A program made the translations under genes and the position numbers. Below the pieces are notes generated by a model. That model made no database searches, had not been told where the DNA came from, and saw only the letters and a program-made list of their open reading frames with translations. A stretch of 64,000 nucleotides of DNA from an uncultured Clostridia bacterium. GTDB lineage: Bacteria > Bacillota > Clostridia > Christensenellales > Aristaeellaceae. Below are positions 26,338 to 35,472 of this stretch, piece after piece; positions within the stretch are counted from its first letter, which is position 1; the number at the start of each line of letters is the position of its first letter. Where the stretch lies: NCBI GenBank assembly GCA_937894675.1, contig CALCQO010000023.1, forward strand, positions 1-64,000, given 5' to 3'.

Positions 26338-26453
26338 CCGTATGGATGTCAGGCGCTCCCGCAGCACATCCCAACTTGCGCTTACTGCTGCTTCCTTCCG
26401 GACCTGACAGGGTTCACACCATGGAATCGCACAGGACCCGACACCTCATACGG
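26338..26453 (-). ncRNA. ffs: Signal recognition particle RNA, small bacterial (4.5S-like) type
   Basis: The minus strand contains the invariant SRP54-binding core, including GTCAGGTCCGGAAGGAAGCA near the middle. The flanks 26440-26453 and 26338-26350 pair over about 13 bp with one bulge, closing a single long hairpin of about 116 nt. No Alu domain of the kind found in Bacillus or Clostridium SRP RNA is seen. Ends are estimated from the pairing. Confidence 0.9.
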
Positions 26454-26511
26454 CGTATCTATCATACAGGATGCCCTGCGAAAATGCAAGGCGTAAACCA
26501 GTCTTGCCGCC

Positions 26512-27717
26512 TTACTTTAGCAGCTTGCTCATTTCCTCAATGGCGGTTTTCAGCTGGGGATCGCTCAAATCGCCGAACTGGAAGTAGGTTGTTTCCTCGC
26601 CTTCGGGAAGGGCCGCTTCCACATCGGGCGCTACCCCGACCTCATGCACCTTGTTGCCCTTGGCGGAAAAATACTGGGCGCTGGTGAACTGGAAACCGCT
26701 GACCCCGTCGCTAAGACCAGTTACATACTGGATAACGCCTTTGCCGAAAGTATTGGTGCCCACGACGGTGGCGCGCTGGTAGTCCTTCATGGCGGCGGTA
26801 AAAATCTCGCTGGTGGAGGCGGAGTTCTCGTTCACCAGAATCACCAGAGGGATATCGCTTTTGCCTGCGGTTGTGTAGGTTTTCTCCTGATTACCGGCCC
26901 TGTCCTGGGTGTAGAACAGCAGGGTGCGGTCCAGGAAAACATCGGCGATGCGTACGCCCTGTTCCACCCAGCCGCCGGGGTTGTCCCGTAAGTCCAGCAC
27001 CAGTCCCTTCATATCCTGTGCCTGCAGCTCCTCGAACGCTTTGTTGAACGCGGTGTCCGCGTCGCCGGCGAACTCGTATACCGCGATGTAGCCGATGCTG
27101 TCGTCCAGCATTTTTGCTTCCACCCGGTTTACGGTGATTTCCGCCTTGACGATGTCAAAGGGCATCACTTCCCCGTTGCGCAGTACTTCCACGTGCACCT
27201 TTTCGCCCGGCACGCCCCGCATGATGTTGACAGCGTCCTGCATGGTGGCGGTAGTTACTTCCAAATCCTCCACCTTGTAGAAAATGTCGCCCTTTTGCAG
27301 GCCGGCTTCTTCCGCCGGGGTATCACGGAAAACCCGCACGATGGTAACGGTGGAATTGCGCCAGTCACCCAGCATCTGTACGCCGATCCCGGCGTATTTT
27401 CCTTCATCGTCCTCCCACATGCTTTCCCAGGCTTCCTGAGGATAATAGAAGGTATAAGCGTCGCCCAGGCCGCTGAGCAGCCCCTGTATCGCGCCGTCCA
27501 TCATGGCCTGCTCATCAGGCTCCACATAATAATACTGCTCGATATAGGTGCGCACTTCTTCCAGTAGCTGGTACTTCTGCAGCTTCTCGTACTCGCTGCG
27601 GGAAATGGTTACGGTATCATTGGTGCCGTAGATTACCCGGGGTTCCTGGGCATAGGAAGCGGGTATCAGCAGCAGCAGGGCAAGCAGCAGGGCGGCGATT
27701 TTTCTTGGCATGGTCAT
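26512..27717 (-). CDS. ctpA: Carboxy-terminal processing peptidase (S41 family)
   Basis: Secreted or membrane-attached serine protease of 401 residues. It has an N-terminal signal segment (AALLLALLLLIPASYA), a PDZ domain (about 105-190: YAGIGVQML...GDIFYKVEDLEV) and the S41 core with the nucleophile in NENSASTSEIF and the base lysine in GTNTFGKGVIQ. ATG 27717 overlaps the upstream regulator stop (ATGA); ATG 27711 has better spacing from AAAGG. It may process cell-envelope proteins. Confidence 0.92.
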   Translation of the reverse strand: MTMPRKIAALLLALLLLIPASYAQEPRVIYGTNDTVTISRSEYEKLQKYQLLEEVRTYIEQYYYVEPDEQAMMDGAIQGLLSGLGDAYTFYYPQEAWESMWEDDEGKYAGIGVQMLGDWRNSTVTIVRVFRDTPAEEAGLQKGDIFYKVEDLEVTTATMQDAVNIMRGVPGEKVHVEVLRNGEVMPFDIVKAEITVNRVEAKMLDDSIGYIAVYEFAGDADTAFNKAFEELQAQDMKGLVLDLRDNPGGWVEQGVRIADVFLDRTLLFYTQDRAGNQEKTYTTAGKSDIPLVILVNENSASTSEIFTAAMKDYQRATVVGTNTFGKGVIQYVTGLSDGVSGFQFTSAQYFSAKGNKVHEVGVAPDVEAALPEGEETTYFQFGDLSDPQLKTAIEEMSKLLK

Positions 27718-28784
27718 TTCCTTTCTGAGGTGCTGTCAGCATCACTGTGCAGCATGGATGTTTTTTTTAGTTCAAACAGCAGCTTATAGGTGATGGCGTC
27801 ATGGAAATGGCGCAAATCCAGCCCCGTTTGCTTCTGTATTTTTTCCAGGCGGTATACCAGGGTATTGCGGTGGATGTACATCTGCCGCGCGGTATCGGAA
27901 ATATTCAGGTCCTTCTCCAGGAACATGTTGACGGTGTCCAGCATTTCATCGGTAAACAGCCGAGCGGTTTTCCTGTTGAACAGCATGCCGTGGTACCTGG
28001 ACGCGGTTTCCAAAGGAACTTCCGCTAAGAAGCGCTCCAGCAGAAGATTCCGATAAGCGAAAATGCTTCTATGGGGATGAAAAACGCTGCCGATATCCAC
28101 CGCCAGGCGGGCTTGCCTGTAGCTTTTTTGCAGGTCGTTTACTTGATGAACGGTGTCGCCAATGCCAATCAGCAGGGAAAGCCCTTCTTCGCTGAGGGCG
28201 GTTTCCTGCATGGCGGCGGCGTATTCGCTCAATTCCTCCGCCGCGGCGCTGTCGGGCAATGCTTTCACCAGCGCGGCGGAATGCCGGTTCATGGATACCA
28301 GGACATCCCCCTGGTCGATGGGCAGTATGGTTTTCAGAATGCTCTCCACAGGCTTTGGCACCTGGCTGGCAGCGCTAAGCAGCAGCACGCATCGCGCCGC
28401 CTCCCGGGGGATTCTGTATTCCTCAATCAGCGCTTCCCTTTCGGCCAGGGACATTGTACCCTGAAAAAGCTGCTGATAGCCCGTGTTGGCGTCCTGGCTG
28501 CCTTCCGGCGGAAAAAGTGCCTGCAGCAAAGCGGCGGCCATTTTCAGGCTGTCCGGGGCGTGGGGGGCATCCGGCGTCATCAGGATGCAGCCATGGCCCA
28601 CATCCGCCTTGTAGTACACAGCGCCCTCCCGGCTGTACACCTGGTCAAAGGGCAGGTCAACCGGGGGCTGCAGCGTCTGGGTCACGCTTCCATAGAGAAG
28701 GCGGCCGTTTGCGTCAAACAGCGTAAAAGGTGTGTTCAAAGTGCTGAACACACCGCTAACCCGCCGGATGAATTGATTGTCCAT
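27714..28784 (-). CDS. PucR-family transcriptional regulator
   Basis: 356 residues ending in the PucR/CdaR helix-turn-helix (HTH_30): LNISDTARQMYIHRNTLVYRLEKI at about 300-325, preceded by a GGDEF-like central region (about 175-265). The N-terminal third (FTLFDANGRLLYGS) resembles a small sensor domain. PucR and CdaR proteins respond to purines, sugars or diacids. The only operon partner is the protease CtpA (four-base overlap), so the signal is not evident. Confidence 0.85.
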   Translation of the reverse strand: MDNQFIRRVSGVFSTLNTPFTLFDANGRLLYGSVTQTLQPPVDLPFDQVYSREGAVYYKADVGHGCILMTPDAPHAPDSLKMAAALLQALFPPEGSQDANTGYQQLFQGTMSLAEREALIEEYRIPREAARCVLLLSAASQVPKPVESILKTILPIDQGDVLVSMNRHSAALVKALPDSAAAEELSEYAAAMQETALSEEGLSLLIGIGDTVHQVNDLQKSYRQARLAVDIGSVFHPHRSIFAYRNLLLERFLAEVPLETASRYHGMLFNRKTARLFTDEMLDTVNMFLEKDLNISDTARQMYIHRNTLVYRLEKIQKQTGLDLRHFHDAITYKLLFELKKTSMLHSDADSTSERK

Positions 28785-28897
28785 GCAGCTGCCCTTTCCT
28801 TATGCTTCATCTTAAAAGCAGGCTCATTATAGCACAAGGGTGTGTTTCTGAAAAGACAGCGGGATGGTGGGGTTAAGGGGGCATGATGGATGCGGTA

Positions 28898-28926
28898 TTG
28901 ACATCTTCACCTTGCTTTAGTATACT
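28898..28926 (+). promoter_or_regulatory. rpmH: Promoter of rpmH-rnpA
   Basis: TTGACA (28898-28903), a 17-bp spacer and TATACT (28921-28926), about 78 bases before rpmH. Confidence 0.85.
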
Positions 28927-29004
28927 TTAGCGGTTGCCCACGGGTGTTCCGCATTTATACAATGCGTGCAGACGCCGAAGCGTCATATAAAGGAGTGTTA
29001 GACA

Positions 29005-29139
29005 ATGTTCCGTACCTATCAGCCCAAAAAACGTCAACGCAGCAAGGTGCATGGTTTCCGTGCCCGCATGTCCACCCGCAATGGCCGCCGTGTCCTTGCC
29101 CGCCGCCGTGCCCGCGGCCGCAAAGAACTGACAGTCTAA
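29005..29139 (+). CDS. rpmH: 50S ribosomal protein L34
   Basis: 44 residues beginning MFRTYQPKKRQRSKVHGFRA and ending in the basic RRRARGRKELTV, the complete L34 sequence. AAAGGAG lies eight bases upstream of ATG 29005. It heads rpmH-rnpA-yidD-yidC-jag. Confidence 0.98.
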   Translation: MFRTYQPKKRQRSKVHGFRARMSTRNGRRVLARRRARGRKELTV

Positions 29140-29162
29140 ACGGCCTACATGGATGGCTGAAC

Positions 29163-29208
29163 AGCCCGCCCGCTGCTTGCCATGGAAAAGACAAGTATGG
29201 GGCGGGCT
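29163..29208 (+). terminator. Attenuator-like hairpin between rpmH and rnpA
   Basis: AGCCCGCC (29163-29170) pairs with GGCGGGCT (29201-29208), followed by a few Ts. It could reduce rnpA transcription relative to rpmH. Confidence 0.55.
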
Positions 29209-29241
29209 TTGCTTACAAGTGGACCGGGTAAAGCGAAACGC

Positions 29242-29577
29242 ATGCAGAAAAACTACAGGATACGCAAGAATGGTCAGTTTCAGTATGTCTACCGCAAGGG
29301 GAAGGGCACATCCACGCCCCGTATCGCGCTGACCTATATCCGCGCCGGGAAACTGCAGGTTGGTTTTTCTGTCAGCAAAAAGGTTGGGAACGCGGTGGTG
29401 CGCAACCGCACCAAACGCCGCCTGCGCGAGTGTTTTCGTCTGCGCATCCCAAAGCTTACAAGAGGTTTCTACATCTTTACCGCCAGGCCGCCAGCGGCCT
29501 TGTCCACCTACCATCAGCTGGAACAAGACATGGACAAGCTCCTGACCCGCATGAAACTATTCAGGGACACGCAGTGA
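29242..29577 (+). CDS. rnpA: Ribonuclease P protein component
   Basis: 111 residues, basic, with the RNR motif region VGNAVVRNRTKRRLRE that contacts RNase P RNA, and GFSVSKKVG before it. ATG 29242 gives the family start MQKNYRIRKNGQF. It overlaps yidD by four bases (GTGA). Confidence 0.95.
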   Translation: MQKNYRIRKNGQFQYVYRKGKGTSTPRIALTYIRAGKLQVGFSVSKKVGNAVVRNRTKRRLRECFRLRIPKLTRGFYIFTARPPAALSTYHQLEQDMDKLLTRMKLFRDTQ

Positions 29578-29813
29578 AAAAGCTTTTACTTGCTTTTATC
29601 GGCTTTTATCAGAGGCGCATCAGCCCCCTCACCCCCTCCAGTTGCCGCTATATCCCCACCTGTTCCGAGTATGCCCGTGTGGCCATCGGGCGCTGGGGCG
29701 CATGGAGCGGCGGGTGGATGAGCGTGCGCCGCATTCTTCGCTGCAACCCCTTCCATCAAGGCGGGTTGGATCCTGTCCCCGATATGCCCGATTCAGTAAT
29801 TAGGAGGGATTAA
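29574..29813 (+). CDS. yidD: Membrane protein insertion efficiency factor YidD
   Basis: 79 residues from GTG 29574: VKKLLLAFIGFYQRRISP, then the conserved cysteine region CRYIPTCSEYA and C-terminal RCNPFHQGGLDPVP. An amphipathic N-terminal helix is predicted to lie on the membrane near YidC. It lies between rnpA and yidC as usual. Confidence 0.95.
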   Translation: MKKLLLAFIGFYQRRISPLTPSSCRYIPTCSEYARVAIGRWGAWSGGWMSVRRILRCNPFHQGGLDPVPDMPDSVIRRD

Positions 29814-29817
29814 CTCA

Positions 29818-30837
29818 GTGACAGGTTTTCTGACTAATATCCTTAACGGGATCAATGGATTCGTCAACAACTACGGGTGGGCAATCGTGCTGTTCACGAT
29901 TTTCATCCGTCTTTTGCTGCTGCCCCTGGATATCAAGAACCGCCAGGGCATGCGCAAAATGCAGAAGATTCAGCCGGAACTGAACAAGCTTCAGAAGAAG
30001 TACGCCAACGACAAGGTCAAGCTGCAGCAGAAGCAGTCGGAGCTGATGCGCCGGGAAAAGTACAACCCCATGGCTGGCTGCCTCCCGCTGCTGATTCAGA
30101 TGCCCATCCTCTTTGCCATGTTCGGCGCCATGCGGCAGATTGCCAACGAGCAGACTGTGCAGCAGGTATTCACCTTCCTGCAGGGCAACGAGCCTTTGTA
30201 CGAAGGCTGGCTGTGGGTAAAGAACCTGTGGATGGCCGACTCGCCCTTTGTGTCGGTAGCCCCCAACATGCAAACCATCCAGATGATTCCCCTGAACGTC
30301 TGGACCGATATTTTCCAGAAGCTGACCCCCGAAACCCAGGAAGCGATCCGCGCCACCGTTACATCCCTGGGCGGCGTGCTGGATTTCACCACCGCAGACG
30401 GGCTGAAGAACTCCCTGCCCTTTATCGAGCAGGCCCTCCTTCAGGTACCCGCGTACCAGACCGCCCTGGCTACCATGCCCGGATGGACAAACCTCAACTT
30501 CATCCTGTTCAATGTTTCCGTGTTTGTGCAGTATAACGGCTTGCTGATTCTGCCCATCCTGGCGGGCGCTTCCCAGATGCTCATGACCAAGATGACCCCC
30601 GGCATGTCGCAGCCCGCCGGCCAGGACGGCCAGCAGCAGCCCGGCATGAACAACTTTATGAAGTATTTCTTCCCGATTTTTTCTGTGTACATCTGCTTGA
30701 CCAGCAACGCGGGCTTTGCCCTGTACTGGGTGGTCAGCAACCTGATCGCGACAGCGTCCAACTTCGGCGTCAACGCCTACTTTGACCATGCCGACAAAGC
30801 CGCCGCGCTACTAGAAGGAGAGAATACCGTACGATGA
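29818..30837 (+). CDS. yidC: Membrane protein insertase YidC/Oxa1
   Basis: 339 residues. The 60KD_IMP domain has WAIVLFTIFIRLLLLPLDIKN with the functional arginine in its first core helix, then the coiled-coil QPELNKLQKKYAND and the PLLIQMPILFAMF helix. There is no lipobox signal peptide, unlike Bacillus SpoIIIJ. The start is GTG 29818 with TAGGAGGG upstream. The end overlaps jag by four bases. Confidence 0.95.
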   Translation: MTGFLTNILNGINGFVNNYGWAIVLFTIFIRLLLLPLDIKNRQGMRKMQKIQPELNKLQKKYANDKVKLQQKQSELMRREKYNPMAGCLPLLIQMPILFAMFGAMRQIANEQTVQQVFTFLQGNEPLYEGWLWVKNLWMADSPFVSVAPNMQTIQMIPLNVWTDIFQKLTPETQEAIRATVTSLGGVLDFTTADGLKNSLPFIEQALLQVPAYQTALATMPGWTNLNFILFNVSVFVQYNGLLILPILAGASQMLMTKMTPGMSQPAGQDGQQQPGMNNFMKYFFPIFSVYICLTSNAGFALYWVVSNLIATASNFGVNAYFDHADKAAALLEGENTVR

Positions 30838-31820
30838 AACAATATGAATCCGAAGGCCGCACGGTAGAAGAAGCCATCAACCTGGGTCTGGAGCGCTTAA
30901 GCGCCAGCATCTCGGATGTGGACATCACCGTGATTCATGAAGGCAGCAAGGGGCTCTTCGGCCTCTTTGGCAGCCGCATGGCCAAGGTTCTCCTGACCTT
31001 AAAACAGGAAGACGACATGAAGGACGCTACCCGCGCGCTCTTCGCCGATGCCCTGGACACCCCCGGGGAAAAAGCGGCCAGGAAGCAGGCGCAGGAAAAA
31101 GCGGAAAAGCTCGCGGAAAAACCCGAGCAGCGCCGCCCCAGCCGGGCGAAAAAGCCTGATAAGGCCGCGGACGCTGGAAAAGAAGCGGATCAACCCAGCC
31201 AGGCTGAGGCTCCCAAACAGCCCAAGCCCCGCCGGGAGAAGAAACCCGTGGAACCCCAGGAACCCCCGACACCTGCCGAGCAGAAGGATCCCGCCACCCA
31301 GGAAGGCAAAGCCCAGGCTTTCCTTCAGGAAATCACCCGTTTGATGGGCGTGGACGTCAGCGTCCATGTGCGCACCGACGAGGAAGGCGCGATCCGCGTC
31401 AACATGCAGGGCGATGTGCTGGGCATCCTGATTGGCCGCCGGGGCGAAACCCTGGACGCTCTCCAGTATCTGACAAGCCTGCAGGTTAACAAGGGCGAGG
31501 AAGACTATACCCGCGTTACCCTGGACAGCGAAGGCTACCGCGCCAAGCGGGAGGAAGCGCTGATTCGTCTGGCCAATCGGATGGCCAACCGCGCCAAGAA
31601 GACAGGCCGCCGCGTCTCCATGGAGCCCATGAACCCCTACGAGCGCCGCATCCTGCACTCCGCGCTGCAGAACACCGAGGGCATTTCCACCCATTCCGAA
31701 GGGGAAGAACCCAACCGGCATGTGGTAATCACCGTCAACAAGGATTTCCGCGGGGCCGCTCCCAAACCCGCCGAGCCTTCCATCATCTATGATGAGGATG
31801 AAACCGCGTCTGATGAGTAA
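30834..31820 (+). CDS. khpB: RNA-binding protein Jag (KhpB/EloR)
   Basis: 328 residues. A Jag_N domain (1-55: SEGRTVEEAINLGLERL) is followed by a charged Lys/Glu/Pro-rich linker (about 70-155), a KH domain with IGRRGETLDALQYL, and an R3H domain (MEPMNPYERRILHSAL). It binds RNA and in related bacteria controls cell elongation. The linker is longer than in many homologues. ATGA overlap with yidC. Confidence 0.93.
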   Translation: MKQYESEGRTVEEAINLGLERLSASISDVDITVIHEGSKGLFGLFGSRMAKVLLTLKQEDDMKDATRALFADALDTPGEKAARKQAQEKAEKLAEKPEQRRPSRAKKPDKAADAGKEADQPSQAEAPKQPKPRREKKPVEPQEPPTPAEQKDPATQEGKAQAFLQEITRLMGVDVSVHVRTDEEGAIRVNMQGDVLGILIGRRGETLDALQYLTSLQVNKGEEDYTRVTLDSEGYRAKREEALIRLANRMANRAKKTGRRVSMEPMNPYERRILHSALQNTEGISTHSEGEEPNRHVVITVNKDFRGAAPKPAEPSIIYDEDETASDE

Positions 31821-31827
31821 AAAACGG

Positions 31828-31856
31828 TTGACAATGCCCCGCAATCCCTTTATAAT
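31828..31856 (+). promoter_or_regulatory. Promoter of the DUF177-rpmF pair
   Basis: TTGACA (31828-31833) and TATAAT (31851-31856) with 17 bp between them, both perfect consensus. Confidence 0.9.
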
Positions 31857-31885
31857 GTTGCTCGTTCTGGATGGGAGGGGTGCGC

Positions 31886-32401
31886 ATGCTGCTTGATGTT
31901 TCCAGCGCCCTGCGCGAACCGGGCAAAGAGTTTGCCTTTATCCATCCCGAGAACATTCCGCCGCAGGATATTTTGGGAGAGACTGTCACCTTTGAAAACC
32001 CGGTCCGCATGGATGGCGTTTTCAGCATGACGGACGACACCCTGTACATCAAGGGGAAGCTGACGGCGGCGCTTACCACCAGGTGTGCCAATTGCCTTGA
32101 ACCCGTTGCCGACACATTGGTTGTTCCCTTCGATGAAGTGTTCACCCATGTTGATAACCGCGCGGGGATGGAAGACGAAGAGCAGCTCAGTTTTCAGGGC
32201 TCCAAGGTGGAGCTTGGTCATCTGGCGCTCACGCTGGCGGTTCTGGAATTGCCCATGCGCTTCCTGTGCAGGGAAGACTGCGAAGGGCTGCTACCGGAGA
32301 ACCAGCACAATCAACAAGCGAATGCCTGCCAGGAAGAGCTCGATCAAGAGCATCCCTTTGCGGCATTACAACAATTGCTGACAAAGGATCAGGAGGTGTA
32401 A
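31886..32401 (+). CDS. DUF177 (YceD) family protein
   Basis: 171 residues with the family's CxxC region (TTRCANCLEPV) and FDEVF. YceD proteins sit next to rpmF across bacteria and are linked to 23S rRNA processing and ribosome assembly. ATG 31886 has GGAGGGGT upstream. rpmF starts two bases after its stop. Confidence 0.88.
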   Translation: MLLDVSSALREPGKEFAFIHPENIPPQDILGETVTFENPVRMDGVFSMTDDTLYIKGKLTAALTTRCANCLEPVADTLVVPFDEVFTHVDNRAGMEDEEQLSFQGSKVELGHLALTLAVLELPMRFLCREDCEGLLPENQHNQQANACQEELDQEHPFAALQQLLTKDQEV

Positions 32402-32403
32402 CC

Positions 32404-32595
32404 ATGGCAGTACCAAAGGGAAAAGTATCCAAATCTCGCGGCCGTAAGCGCCGTACACACTGGAAATTGAGCATGCCGGCCATCACGGCTTGCCCCCAGT
32501 GCCATCAGATGAAGCTGATGCATCATGTCTGCAAACATTGCGGCATGTACAACGGCAGGCAGGTTCTGGTGATGGACGAAAAGAAGCAGGCCTAA
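32404..32595 (+). CDS. rpmF: 50S ribosomal protein L32
   Basis: 63 residues, MAVPKGKVSKSRGRKRRTHW at the start. The zinc ribbon cysteines Cys30, Cys33, Cys43 and Cys46 are all present, so this is the zinc-binding form. GGAGGTGTAACC precedes it. Confidence 0.97.
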   Translation: MAVPKGKVSKSRGRKRRTHWKLSMPAITACPQCHQMKLMHHVCKHCGMYNGRQVLVMDEKKQA

Positions 32596-32604
32596 CACCT
32601 GCTG

Positions 32605-32820
32605 ATGCCCAAAGAACAAGAGGAGTACGCAGGCTGTTCCTGATAGAGAGGCGCTTCACGGTGGAAGGGTGCCAGGCAGCGGTAGGCGGAAGGTCGCTTG
32701 GGAGGGTGGCGCAAGTCCGGGTCAGCCCGTTACAGCGAAGAGGCAGCGCGTACGCGCTGTAAAGCAAGGTGGTACCACGGGTCGCTCCGTCCTTCAGGGG
32801 ATGGAGCGGCTTTTGTATTG
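32605..32820 (+). promoter_or_regulatory. T-box leader of valS
   Basis: The antiterminator T-box AAGGTGGTACCACGG is at 32766-32780, followed at once by a terminator hairpin (32783-32792 with 32799-32808) and TTTTGT. Stem I elements (GAGGAGTA, AGAGAGG) lie near 32615-32660. Uncharged tRNA-Val should pair with the T-box and allow valS transcription. The specifier codon was not assigned with confidence. Confidence 0.93.
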
Positions 32821-32832
32821 ATAGGAGGAAGT

Positions 32833-35472
32833 ATGGAAAGCAGCATGGAGAAAACTTACAGCCCGCAGGCGATAGAGCGGGATACCTATGCGCAATGGGA
32901 ACAGTCCGGAGCGTTTGTGGCAAAACCCGTGGAAGGGAAAAAACCGTTTACCATTGTCATGCCGCCTCCCAACATTACAGGGCAGCTGCACATGGGCCAT
33001 GCCATGGACTGTGTGCTGCAGGACGCGCTGACCAGGTACCACCGCATGAAGGGCGACCCCACCCTGTGGCTGCCGGGTACTGATCACGCCTCCATCGCCA
33101 CCGAGGTAAAGATTGTTGAGAAGATGGCGGAGGAAGGCCTCACCAAGGAAGCCATCGGCAGGGAAAAGTTCCTGGAGAGAGCCTGGGAGTGGAAGAAGGA
33201 ATACGGCGGCCGCATCACCACCCAGCTAAGGCGTCTGGGCGCCAGCTGCGACTGGTCCCGGGAACGCTTTACCATGGATGAGGGCTGTTCTGAAGCGGTG
33301 CGGGAAGTGTTCGTCCGCCTGTATGAACAGGGGCTCATCTACCGGGGCGACCGCATCATCAACTGGTGCCCCGATTGCCTGACGGCGCTTTCCGACGCGG
33401 AAATCGAGTACGAGGAAAAGCCCTCCCACCTTTGGCACATTCGTTATCCGGCGGCCGACGGGGGAGAAGGCGTGGTGGTGGCGACCACCCGCCCGGAAAC
33501 CATGCTGGGCGATACCGGCGTGGCGGTAAACCCCGATGACGAGCGCTATGCCCATTTGGTGGGTAAATCGGTTATCCTGCCCCTATGCAACAGGGAAATA
33601 CCTGTGGTGGCGGACGCCTACGTGGACCGGGAGTTTGGTACCGGCGCGGTGAAAATGACCCCCGCCCATGACCCCAACGACTTTGACGTAGCCATGCGTC
33701 ACAACCTGCCCATTCTCCGGGTGCTGCATGATGACGGCACCATGAACGAGAACGCAGGCGCTTTTGCTGGGCTGACCCGGGAAGAATGCAGAAAGCAGGT
33801 AGTCCAGGCGCTTAGCGAGCAGGGCAATCTGGTGAAAATTGAAGACTATACCCACAATGTCGGCGCGTGCTACCGCTGCGGCACGGTGGTGGAGCCGCTG
33901 ATCAGCAAACAGTGGTTTGTGCAGATGGAGCCCCTTGCCAAGCCCGCCATCGAGGCGGTGCGCAATGGGCAAACCCGTTTCCTGCCGGACAGGTTCTCCA
34001 AAATCTACTTCAACTGGATGGAAAATATCCGGGATTGGTGCATCAGCCGCCAACTGTGGTGGGGGCATCGGATTCCCGCCTGGTATTGCGACAACTGCGG
34101 TGAAACCATTGTGTCAAAACAGGATCCGGAAACCTGCCCCGCATGCGGCGAAAGCCATTTGCGCCAGGATGAGGACGTGCTGGATACCTGGTTCTCTTCC
34201 GCTTTATGGCCCTTCAGCACCCTGGGTTGGCCCCAGGAAACGGAGGATTTCAAGTACTTCTACCCAACCAGTACTTTGGTAACCGGGTACGACATCATCT
34301 TTTTCTGGGTGGCGCGCATGATTTTCTCCGGCATCGCCCATACCGGGGAAACGCCTTTTGACACCGTGCTGATCCACGGCCTGGTGCGCGACGCCCAGGG
34401 GAGAAAAATGTCCAAATCCCTGGGCAATGGCATCGACCCATTGGAAGTGATTGATGAATATGGCGCCGACGCGCTGCGCTTCTCCCTTTGTATGGGCATC
34501 AGCCCGGGCAATGACACCCGCTTTTCTCAGGAAAAGATTGAGTCCGCCCGGAATTTTGCCAACAAGGTATGGAACGCGTCCCGTTTCGTGCTGATGAATC
34601 TGGATGAGCACGAAGAAACCCTGGAAGGCAAGCGCCTGGAGCAGGCGGATCGATGGATTCTGACCCGCTGCATGCAGGCGGTGCGGGACATCTCCGACCA
34701 TTTTGAGCATAGCGAGCATGGTCTGGCGGCACAGCGGATCTACGATTTTGCCTGGAGCGATTTCTGCGACTGGTACATTGAACTGGCCAAGTCCGACCTG
34801 TTCGGCGAGGACGCTGAGCGCAAGAAGGCAGTACGGGCTGTGCTCCAGCATGTACTCAGCGCCTTGCTGAAAATGCTTCATCCCTTCATGCCCTTCCTGA
34901 CGGAAACCGTCTACCGCTTCCTGCCCGGGCACGAGCAGGACTCCTGCATGCTGTCCCCATGGCCTGCCTATGAGGAGGTATATGTGTTTGAGAAGGAAGC
35001 CGCCCAAATGGAAGGGGTTATGGAAGTTATCCGCGCGGTGCGCAACCTGCGGGCAGAACTGAAGGTTCAGGCAGGTTCGAAAGCCCGGCTGCTGCTGAAA
35101 GCGCAGCCCGGCTGGCAGGATGTGCTGCGCGACGCGGCGCCTTACTTTATGCGCCTGGCCAGCGCCTCCGAAGTCAAACTGCTGGCGGATGAGGAAACGG
35201 TTGCGGAAAAGATTGTCAGCGCTGTGGTGCCTGCCGCAGAAGTCCTCATCCCCCTTGGGGATCTGGTGGATATGCAGGCGGAAATCAAGCGGCTTGCCAA
35301 GGAGCAGGAGAACCTGGAAAAAGAAATTGCCAGGGGAGAAGCCAAACTGCAAAACCAGGGTTTCCTGGCCAAGGCGCCGGAGCAGCTGGTAGCGGCGGAA
35401 AAGGAGAAACTGGAGCAGAACAGGCAGATGCTGGAAGCGCTGAAACAGCGCATCAGGGATTTACAGGCATGA
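32833..35472 (+). CDS. valS: Valyl-tRNA synthetase
   Basis: Class I synthetase of 879 residues. The HIGH motif is HMGH at 53-56 (PPPNITGQLHMGHA), KMSKS is at 525-529 (GRKMSKSLGNG), and the CP1 editing domain lies between (VVATTRPETMLGDTGVAV). A C-terminal coiled coil (about 815-875) contacts tRNA. ATG 32833 follows AGGAGG; ATG 32845 is an alternative. It overlaps rsmH by four bases. Confidence 0.97.
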   Translation: MESSMEKTYSPQAIERDTYAQWEQSGAFVAKPVEGKKPFTIVMPPPNITGQLHMGHAMDCVLQDALTRYHRMKGDPTLWLPGTDHASIATEVKIVEKMAEEGLTKEAIGREKFLERAWEWKKEYGGRITTQLRRLGASCDWSRERFTMDEGCSEAVREVFVRLYEQGLIYRGDRIINWCPDCLTALSDAEIEYEEKPSHLWHIRYPAADGGEGVVVATTRPETMLGDTGVAVNPDDERYAHLVGKSVILPLCNREIPVVADAYVDREFGTGAVKMTPAHDPNDFDVAMRHNLPILRVLHDDGTMNENAGAFAGLTREECRKQVVQALSEQGNLVKIEDYTHNVGACYRCGTVVEPLISKQWFVQMEPLAKPAIEAVRNGQTRFLPDRFSKIYFNWMENIRDWCISRQLWWGHRIPAWYCDNCGETIVSKQDPETCPACGESHLRQDEDVLDTWFSSALWPFSTLGWPQETEDFKYFYPTSTLVTGYDIIFFWVARMIFSGIAHTGETPFDTVLIHGLVRDAQGRKMSKSLGNGIDPLEVIDEYGADALRFSLCMGISPGNDTRFSQEKIESARNFANKVWNASRFVLMNLDEHEETLEGKRLEQADRWILTRCMQAVRDISDHFEHSEHGLAAQRIYDFAWSDFCDWYIELAKSDLFGEDAERKKAVRAVLQHVLSALLKMLHPFMPFLTETVYRFLPGHEQDSCMLSPWPAYEEVYVFEKEAAQMEGVMEVIRAVRNLRAELKVQAGSKARLLLKAQPGWQDVLRDAAPYFMRLASASEVKLLADEETVAEKIVSAVVPAAEVLIPLGDLVDMQAEIKRLAKEQENLEKEIARGEAKLQNQGFLAKAPEQLVAAEKEKLEQNRQMLEALKQRIRDLQA

